This document shows positions 56,206 to 64,000 of a stretch of DNA of 64,000 nt, piece after piece. The number at the start of each line of letters is the position of its first letter. Position 1 is the first letter of the stretch. The stretch comes from Bombyx mori (lineage: Eukaryota; Arthropoda; Insecta; Lepidoptera; Bombycidae), in assembly GCF_030269925.1 (NCBI RefSeq), contig NC_085108.1, positions 6,324,001 through 6,388,000 of the forward strand, written 5' to 3'. Both the position numbers and the translations under genes were made by a program. Under the pieces are notes generated by a model. That model saw only the letters and a list, made by a program, of their open reading frames with translations, had not been told where the DNA came from and did not search any database.

Positions 56206-59200
56206 AGTGCAATGTCTCATCCTCACATACGAGAAGCAGCTGAATCTCTCTTAAACAGCGTCACGTCCCCGCCTTATAGAATGATGAGTGAGTAAAGTGG
56301 TCCTAATTCTAGAACTAAAGTCTAAAGCCACGTTGTGAGGAAAGTCAATGAAAATTTTGAAACCTGTGTTGATCACCTGACTTCAGTACACGATTTTGCT
56401 ATACTTCACCAATAAAAGGAGCTGATAGAATATTATCATAAGAAAGAAGTTTGGGGAATATAACTGTCATCGTCTTAGATATGAAAAGTCTTACTTAGGA
56501 GACTGGTCAGGTCTTTTCGGGACCATCTAGTGACCACAGGACCATGGTATCTACATTATTGATGGTGGGGCGGTGGCTCTTACACCCATATCGTTCCCCA
56601 TCCTGCGGACAGAATGGAAAGCAGTCGATGTCGCCCCAAACACGTCATTTCGGATCCTCCCGATCCACTAACGGTGCTTTTAGGTACCTCAAGCACCGGT
56701 CATCGTTCTCGTCGAACCCGTCGCTTGCGACGAAGGGCTCGACGAGTTAATTAACCCCCAAACACAGCCCACTGAGTTTCTCGCCGGATCTTCTCAGTGG
56801 GTCGCGTTACCGATCCGATGGTAGATTCTGCGAAGCACGGCTCTTGCTAGGGTTCGTGTTAGCAACGTCATCCGATTTGAGCCCCGTGAGCTCGACGCTG
56901 ATATAGCCTCTCAAGTCTATCAGCTTAGGTAGAAAAAAAATAAACACCCGTATACGCAATAAACAATATAAGATGTTCCTTTACGAGATAATTGATTGTA
57001 TGACATGTCCTTCTTCAAACGAGGCTTGTGGAGAGTATTAAGCGGTAGGCAGCGGCTTGGCTCTGCCCCTGGCATTGCTGAAGTCCATGGGCGACGGTAA
57101 CCACTCACCATCAGGTGGGCCGTATGCTCGTCTGCCTACAAGGGCAATAAAAAAAAAAAGTGTACTAATGCTGAAGGAAGCTAGACTTTATGTTGGAAAC
57201 TGTAAAACCGATCCATTTCAGATCATTCACAGTCCGTGAATCTGATGACCGAGGACCTAGTGGCGGGACACAGGCCCGCCGGGAAGATGTCCTCGGTCAG
57301 AAGGTTCTTCTGTCTCTTCGTGACCTTCGATTTAATGTTCACAAGCCTCATGTGGCTGATTTGTGTTATGGTGAGTTTTACCGCTTTTGAAGTGCAAAGT
57401 CTGTGAATTCTAGATCAACGGATGTGGTTACGTGGTCATATGAGCTGTCGCGAAATACCGCCTCCTCCAGAGATGTCGAAGTTTTTTTTTATTGCTTAGA
57501 TGAGTGGACGAGCTCACAGCCCACCTGGTGTTAAGTTGTTACTGGAGCCCATAGACATCCACAACGTAAATGCGCCACCCACCTTGAGATATAAGTTCTA
57601 AGATCTCAGTATAGTTACAACGGCTGCCCCACCCTTCAAACCGAAATGCATTACTGCTTCACGACAGAAATAGGCAGGGTGGTGGTACCCACCCGCGCGG
57701 ACTCACAAGAGGTCTTACCACCAGTAAAGTCTTATTTGGCTGTATCAATCTTTAAGCTGTATGGTGGCTTCGCAGCAGTAACATGCACCATGGTCCGGTG
57801 TCTACCCGTGCGTGCCTTTAATAAGTCGTACGATTGTACACTGCTGCCCATTATCCGGTGAATCTCTAAGTCTCCGTTGCGTCACTCACGAGAAGAGATG
57901 CGTACTGTTCTAGCTAATATGCAGGATAAAACATACCACCAATGTACCCTCAGTAAATCTGTCTATGTGAACGGACCCTAAATCGCATTGTTAAACAGGC
58001 TCCTTCTACATTCAAACCGCAACTAAGAGTAAGTGTCGATGACAAAACAATAATTTTATTATTTAGACCGAAAAATATTATTTTTTTAAATTCCAATCGT
58101 TTTTAAAGCGCTCTTTTTTGGTATTTGACTATTTAAGTTGCATTGTAGTCTTGTTTTATAATAAAATGAAGTGAAAGAAACATAAAAAGATGGTACAGAA
58201 TATTGCGCCCCCTATGGTCCCTTGCAGTGAACATGCTACTAGAGATATGACCCGAGGATGGTTGACATCGGGCGGTCTCTGGTCTCTGTGGGGACATACA
58301 GCGCCGACCTCACGCGATGTCTTATAAGGACAAGAAGGGGAAAAAATAATAATGTGAAATGTATGTTTCCTTGCTTCAGGTTCGTAACGAGACGTTAGAC
58401 CAAATATTGCAAAGAGAAATTATTAGTTATAATATAAAACTATCGTTATTCGACATAGTGGTGTTAGCTGTGATAAGATTTACAATATTATTGTTGTTCT
58501 ACGCTTTATTATATATCAACAATTGGAGTGTGATAGCTGTGAGTATGTCAGTTTTATTTTTGTTTGCCTTAGGTCAGGTCTGCATTTCCTTGGAGTGGTT
58601 TGGTGGGTAGGCTCCTATAAACATCCTTAGTCTGAGGATCTACCCGGAAAAAAGGTCTAGGTATATAGATTAAGACCTCGTTCGAAGATATAGCGTTGGT
58701 ATATCTGTACAGTGGTCTATTTAGTAGAGAGATGGTGGTCTTACTACTGTATGGTCGGAGAAACGACCTTGCCTACTTACCTAGCGTTCGAGAACGTTAG
58801 AAAACTCGCACTAAGCACGCTGGTATTAAGTGGTTATCGGAGTCCATAGGCATCATGATGCAAACGTGGCATAGACAGGGCACCTAGGGGACTAGTGTAG
58901 TTGTCGGGATGCGAGCTCTGGTCGCGTCGCTTGATATGAGCTCACCAGACGTCTTAGGCCGACGTCGTGTGATGCTGGAAAGGAGATGAGGCTGTCACAT
59001 GGAATACGTTCTCGGAGCATCTGTCGAGCTGAGAAACCGTCACCTCAATTTTTTTTTATTGCTTAGGTTGGTGGACGAGGTCACAGCCCACCTGGTGATA
59101 ATTGATTACCGGTGCCCATAGACATCTACGACATAAATGCGACACTCACCTTGAGATATAAGTTCTAAGGTCTCAAGTATAGTCACAACGGCTACCCTGC

Positions 59201-61029
59201 CCTTCAAACCGAAACGCATTACTGCTTCACGACAGAAATAGGCGGGGTGGTGGTACCCACCCTTGCGGTCTCACAAGAGGTCCTATCACCACGCAAATTA
59301 GATGCAGAGGTTCCAAAAAAAAATTTTTTTTTCGCTTTTTGCCCTGATTTTCAATTTGATGACAGACAAACTTTTTGCAAATTATGTATGTAATATTAAA
59401 CTTTGGCGATCTGTTTTTATTCCAGCTCTCGACAAGCGGCACTTGCGCCTTTTTAATAGCGAAAGTGTTCGTATTCGTTGTAAGTACGAGACGTTTTATT
59501 AATATTGTTACATTACGGTCATTTGAAATCAGTCTTACATTTCTAGATACAGTTAATCACGTTTAATTGTATTAGGCTTTTTTTTTTTTGTAATCGAAGG
59601 CAGTCGGTTTTAGAATCGCTCAGCGAAACTGCCTCTCCTAACCCGTTGACGTCACAAGTTTAAAGACAAGATGAAATCGGTTGTCGATACATACTAAACA
59701 ATGACGTCACTGTACAAATTCGAAATGTTTCGGACTCGTTTAGCGAGACGCGGACAGGGGCTCTGTGCACAATAATGAACCTTCGAGCTCTATTAATTCA
59801 TAGATTGTTAAAAGAATTAAGAAATAGTGGGAAAAAATCTGTAAACAAAACCGCGAGAACGATGTCACTAGCAAGAACACGGTCATCTAGGTGGGGATGG
59901 TAACAATATCTTTTTATGTCTAAGATGGCACAAGGCTCACTTGATTTTAAGTGATCACCGCAGCCCTTAGACATTGACATGGTAAATGCCGCCAGCCAAC
60001 TAGAAACATGAGTTTTAAGTCTCATTTTTTACAATAAAACAGCTGCTCCGCCTTTCAAACTGCGATACATTACTGCTTCACGGTAGAAAAAGGTACATAA
60101 CCGTGCGAGCTGAAAGACGAATTACCATCTAAGCTTTTAAGAGCCCTCCAGTCACTGATCGGACAAGCTTGATTTAGCTTATGACTACCCTTATTTTTCA
60201 TCTCTGACAGTGGTCCGATGCGTCACAGCCCGTGTATCAAGTGTTCCTTATACTGACTTCGTTTACCTTGTCATGGGGAGAGGCCTGGTTCTTGGACTTC
60301 AGGGTCTTACCGCAGGAGCTACACTGCAAGGAGATACTAGATTCCTTAGGTGAGACGGATTCGTGTGTGCCTTTTGAATAACCAAGGGTCTGTCATAGGG
60401 ATGTCCGAAATGCAATAAAGTATCGATATATATTATATCGTATCGATATTTTTTTTAAATATCAATATCGATATACCGGTATGATTTGACAGAGAATATT
60501 CGTGCTAATCAATAGACATCATTTTTAATGACATTTTATGAAATTTTATAGAATTTCAATAGTATATAATTTCATAAAATTTTGTGAAATTTCATAAAAT
60601 TTCAGGAAGTTTTATCAAATTTCATGAAATTTCATAAAAAAAAAATCCCGGGACCATATAAATGTTTGTTGGTCTGAAAAGATATTCGATTTTCATACCT
60701 TTTCGTTACTTTGAATTTTATATCGATACATCGATGTATCGAAGTATAAAATATCGCTAAAAAATATCGATACATTGAAAAAATAATATCGATATTTCGA
60801 TTTATCGATATTTTTTCAACAAGCCTATTCTGTCAGCCCTTCCACACTAACGCCTGTTTCGTCAGCTCAGCACAGCGTCTCCGAGCGCACGCCGCTACTG
60901 GACCCTCAGCCCGGTGTGAATTCGACGTACGCAGAGTCCACGGTTAAATGGTTCTCCCCGGTCGACACGCCGGAGTCGAGTCCACGGCCGCGCAGGTTCG
61001 GGGAGCAAGTCATATTGACGCAGGAGCAG
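56206..61029 (+). CDS. Start1: Start1/STARD3 homologue, MENTAL-domain exons (3' half outside window)
   Basis: STARD3-type proteins sit in late endosome membranes, bind sterols and tether to the ER. Exons are 56206-56287 (ATG 56212), 57222-57370, 58380-58538, 59426-59479, 60211-60349 and 60866-61029. Phases 1, 0, 0, 0 and 1 join exactly, giving 247 codons to the last donor. The MENTAL domain starts [20 protein letters not shown]. It has [53 protein letters not shown] and [17 protein letters not shown], four spans as in MLN64. Then [14 protein letters not shown] resembles the phospho-FFAT motif of STARD3 (QFYSPPES), which binds VAP. The START domain should follow to the right. In silkworm, Start1 and the carotenoid-binding protein CBP (Yellow blood) are reported from one locus; I recall this and cannot check it here. 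The first exon start is tentative. Confidence 0.87.
56583..56940 (+). repeat. Retroposon family R in Start1 intron 1
   Basis: From gcggacagaatggaaagcag to atcagcttaggtagaaaaaa. One of the longest copies. Confidence 0.75.
57000..57160 (+). repeat. LINE 3' fragment in Start1 intron 1
   Basis: gacatgtccttcttcaaacg, then the gtaggcagcggc tail. It ends about 60 bp before the acceptor of exon 2. Confidence 0.75.
57485..57727 (-). mobile_element. Bm1-like SINE in Start1 intron 2
   Basis: The minus strand reads CTGGTGGTAAGACCTCTTGT to the tail. Confidence 0.82.
59050..59293 (-). mobile_element. Bm1-like SINE in Start1 intron 3
   Basis: The minus strand reads GTGATAGGACCTCTTGT to AAGCAATAAAAAA. Confidence 0.8.
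59925..60120 (-). repeat. Old SINE copy in Start1 intron 4
   Basis: A diverged Bm1-like body (cattactgcttcacgg is kept). Confidence 0.55.
60405..60825. repeat. Foldback-like AT element with TATCGATA ends
   Basis: TATCGATAT-rich arms at 60420-60480 and 60718-60815 face each other. Between them are degenerate repeats of aaatttcataaaattt. It lies in Start1 intron 5. Confidence 0.5.
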
Positions 61030-61046
61030 GTGAGTTACGTATATGA

Positions 61047-61410
61047 ATTTTTTCCTACCTAAGCTGATAGCCTTGAGAGGCTATATCAGCGTCGCTTTAA
61101 CTAGTAAGTGAGCTCACGGGGCTCAAACCTGACGACGTTGCTAACACGAACCCTAGCAAGAGCCGTGCTTCGCAGAATCTACCACCGGATCGGAAACGCG
61201 ACCCACTGAGAAGATCCGGCGAGAAACTCAGTGGGCTGTGTCTGTGGGTTAATTTACTCGTCGAGCCCTTCGTCGCAAGCGACGGGTTCGACGAGAACGG
61301 TGACCGGTGCTTGAAGTACCTAAAAGCACCGTTAGTGGATCGGGAGGATCCGAGATGACGTGTTTGGGGCGACGTCGACTGCTTTCCATTCTGTCCGCAC
61401 GATCGGGAAT
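61047..61410 (-). repeat. Retroposon family R, near-complete
   Basis: It starts 18 bp after the donor of the last visible Start1 exon and runs from ttttttcctacctaagctg to ttccattctgtccgcac. Confidence 0.78.
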
Positions 61411-62260
61411 AACCGTATATGATGCTATACGATACGATTTTATACAATACGATACGATAAAAAAGTTTATTGCATTTAAAATGTATACCCAAACAAGAAT
61501 AACGCACTGAAGCGTAAATCAAAAAATTTTTACCTAAAACTAAAGTACAATGGAATTATTGCCATGAAAGCGAAGCTTGCTCTTTGACATAATAAAAATA
61601 TCGTAAGTAATAAGTAGATACAAATAAATGCAAAATAATAGACGTTTAAAACAATAGTATATTGTGCACCAAGGGTGCTTCCCGCTCCTTTTGTGCAGAT
61701 ACTATTTTTTCTCCTACCAGGCCGAAAGTTCGTGTAGTACCGAGCCGGGGTCCAGGGGCGAAACCCTGGCCGGGGGTAGGGGGATGGAGACCCCCGTACT
61801 CAAAAAAAAAACAATTTAATTGTTTTTTTATTTTTAAATAAACGACTACTAATTGATTAAGAACTGTCTGATAAACTCATCTTTGTTTAATACTTCACTA
61901 TTAAATTTTATTGCCTTTTGTTTATTTCACTTTTGCACTAAACACAATATTGCAAATTACCCGCGCACAACAATGGCGGAGAATTTTAGGTGCGTGAGAG
62001 CAGACGGAGACACTAACGCGCATGCGCACTTGTCAGTACCCAGGGAGGAAAAGTTAAGACTTCCTTCCCTGTACAGCGGGAGGAAAACCGAACTTTCGAC
62101 GTCGGTAGGAGGAAAATACATATAAACAGTATATAATAAATAAATAGCCATCATCGATCATACGGGTTTGCCGGGAGCTCCAATAGTTCCGAAGTTGACT
62201 ACATAACTGACACTATGGGAACGGAAGGTATAATTCATAATAAGGAGCTCATCATTTTTT
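61411..62260. other. Stretch with two GC-rich patches, no gene recognised
   Basis: 61730-61800 has a strong imperfect hairpin (gtccaggggcgaaaccctgg). 61965-62125 is another GC-rich patch. No START-domain exon is seen. Confidence 0.45.
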
Positions 62261-62261
62261 T

Positions 62262-62660
62262 AGTGACCTGGTAACTTACACTTTTAAGTCGTGTCTTATT
62301 TTAATTTATATACTTATTTTTATGAAAAATAATAATATGGAGTGAAATGAAATGAAGATGATTAATTTGAGACATTAATCAACTAGGATGAAATGAAATG
62401 AAATGAGATGATATGAGATGAAATATAATCTCAGTAAAATGGTGGTCATTTACTGAGATTTTTTTTAGTACACTTTTTGGAGGGTCCCGAGTAGTTACGT
62501 CCAGCGGCTTTGTTTCATTTTCCCACATTTGTGCACTTTCACAGATACTAAACAGTTAATAAACCACCGTTATTACACATTTAAACCTGAAGGAACACTA
62601 AATAGACAAAATAAAACAAATCGCACAACTTCACTCCTCGCGTTCCCGCCAAAAAGTCCA
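62262..62660. mobile_element. Family H repeat
   Basis: tagtgacctggtaacttaca to cgcgttcccgccaaaaagtc, with the AAATG-rich tract. Confidence 0.65.
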
Positions 62661-62869
62661 GGAGCTCATAAGATATTATTATGAATTATGTACAGACTTT
62701 AACGGCTAGATACTAAAATCTTGTGACTCATCTGTGGCCTTTAAGTTCTCCGAAAGCCAACGAATGCGGAACCTCATAATTAATTTTATACTTTTTTTAT
62801 AAATAAATTAACAAGATGGCCGCGTTTGATATATGGTTTGTGTTATATGAAATGCGATTATGCTTTTTT

Positions 62870-63215
62870 TAATGATTACTTAAATGGGTGGACGAGCTCA
62901 CAGCCCACATGGTGTTAAGTGGAGCCCAAAGACATCTACCACGTAAATGCGCCACCCACCTTGAGATATCAGTTCTAAGGTCTCAGTATAGTTGCAACGG
63001 CTGCCCCGCCCTTCAAACCTAATTAGAATTTTGCGAGTTTGATTTTTATTACACGATGTTATTCCTTCACTGCGGAAGTCAATCGTGAACAATTGTTAAG
63101 TACGTATTTCATTAGAAAAATTGGTATCCGCCTGCGGGATTCGAACACCGGTGGGTGCATCGCTACATACGAATGCACCGGACGTCTTATCCTTTAGGCC
63201 GCGATCACTTCAAGC
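62870..63215 (-). mobile_element. Bm1-like SINE with tRNA-like head and internal deletion
   Basis: The body is cut after cccgcccttcaaacct and joined to the linker. The head (gggattcgaacaccgg, minus-strand B box) is present. Confidence 0.78.
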
Positions 63216-63449
63216 ATTTACTGTCTCAAGATTTGCGGGGAGGGTTGTCGAAGTCCTGTCTCTATCCTATTGTCTTCGATTGAATTCGTCGTGGGATAGT
63301 TCCTTTAGTAGCTTAGGCGATATCGTTGAGAGCCGAGATTCTTATGTGTTCGCTGCTGGCTACATATGAGCTGAAGTAATGGATCCGGCCGCTACAGTGA
63401 CCTTTGTAGGTTAACTCGTTAAAACAATCCATTTAACATTATTATAAGA

Positions 63450-63882
63450 TTAGCGGCCCGCTCCGGCTCCGCTCGGGTCTTTAACAAAAATTTCAATTAT
63501 ATTTGACGTTGTTTTATTTTTTTAAATAAAATAACACTTATTGCGGCATAACTACAATAGTCAGACATATGCTGTCGCGACACTTTTTGTAATTAATAAT
63601 GTGTTCTACAAAGTCGTAGTACATTATTTTATTCTATCATCAATAGTTTTCGCAGCGCACGCGATGTAAAGAATATTTTAGGTCATTTTTTTATACCTTA
63701 AGTTACATTATTGGAGTTTTAGTAAGGATCCCTAATTTTTTTTCAAAAAATATTATAGCCTATGTCGCCCGGGAATAGTGTAGCTTCCAAACAGTGAAAG
63801 AATTTTTCAAATCGGTTCAGTAGTTTCGGAGCCTGTTCAATACAAACAAACAAATCTTTCCTCTTTAAAATATTAGTATAGA
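63450..63882 (-). mobile_element. Non-autonomous Helitron (TCTATACTAATATT family)
   Basis: On the minus strand it starts TCTATACTAATATTTTAAAG and ends GGAGCGGGCCGCTAA before T. The GC-rich palindrome cccgctccggctccgctcgg supplies the 3' hairpin. 433 bp. Confidence 0.75.
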
Positions 63883-63942
63883 TTAAGCAATCAATCAAAT
63901 GTAATCAAATCTTAGTTATATATTTATATTTTTTGTCAATGC

Positions 63943-64000
63943 ACTGTCGATTGCACCTATAATTGAGGTGACATCTGCCATGAGCTTTTGTCAATTTGTC
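63943..64000. repeat. Edge of a second copy of the TA-flanked transposon
   Basis: It matches 7420-7475 inside the element at 6620-7802 (gcactgtcgattgcacctat). The rest lies outside the window. Confidence 0.5.

Noticed and set aside
56047..56211. Extension of the first Start1 exon upstream to an ATG at 56047
   Set aside because: The frame is open, but it carries a pyrimidine-rich stretch and ttccag at 56205, so an acceptor there is more likely. Not certain.

Overview
The window is lepidopteran chromosomal DNA, most likely from the silkworm Bombyx (B. mori or a close relative). It is AT-rich. Genes are split by short introns with GT/AG ends, and they sit in a dense mosaic of retroposons and DNA transposons. 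These include many copies of a tRNA-derived SINE that resembles Bombyx Bm1, a mag-like gypsy element with 86-bp LTRs, Helitrons, MITEs, and RTE- and jockey-type LINE fragments. There are no bacterial features and no CRISPR array.

Layout. (1) 1.9-6.2 kb, +: the last three coding exons of a heterotrimeric G protein alpha subunit. A gutted mag-like retrotransposon lies in its first visible intron. (2) 8.9-16.8 kb: one gene each for H2A (-), H3 (-), H4 (-) and H2B (+), 2-3 kb apart. Each has a TATA box and a histone-type 3' stem-loop. H2A and H2B are strongly divergent. H3 and H4 each differ from the canonical protein at one residue. (3) 18.7-38.5 kb: a UDP-glycosyltransferase (UGT) cluster built by inverted duplication. 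UGT-A (-) is intact over four exons (504 aa). On the + strand lie a stand-alone first exon (UGT-B) and a four-exon copy with a premature stop (UGT-C). A relic of UGT exon 3 (UGT-D, -) sits near the axis at about 26 kb. A LINE with an intact reverse transcriptase frame separates UGT-B from UGT-C. (4) 41.7-47.3 kb, +: a four-exon gene for a 525-aa four-pass protein with an N-terminal NPAF motif, recognised as sanpodo, a Notch regulator. (5) 47.4-56.2 kb: mostly transposon debris, with one possible orphan exon at 50.9 kb. (6) 56.2-61.0 kb, +: six exons encoding a MENTAL domain, the N-terminal half of STARD3/Start1. The START half would lie to the right of the window.

The genes do not form a pathway. 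They are separate units: GPCR signalling (G alpha), chromatin (histones), detoxification or pigment conjugation (UGTs), Notch asymmetry (sanpodo), and sterol or carotenoid handling on late endosomes (Start1). The most unusual unit is the quartet of variant histones, which could build a specialised, perhaps germline, nucleosome. The UGT block is useful because several mobile elements are present in one copy and absent from its paralogue, which fixes element ends and relative ages.

Exon limits were read by eye from splice sites, phase continuity and family similarity. In UGT-A, sanpodo and Start1 all phases add up exactly. Repeat ends are approximate unless target duplications or empty sites are stated.
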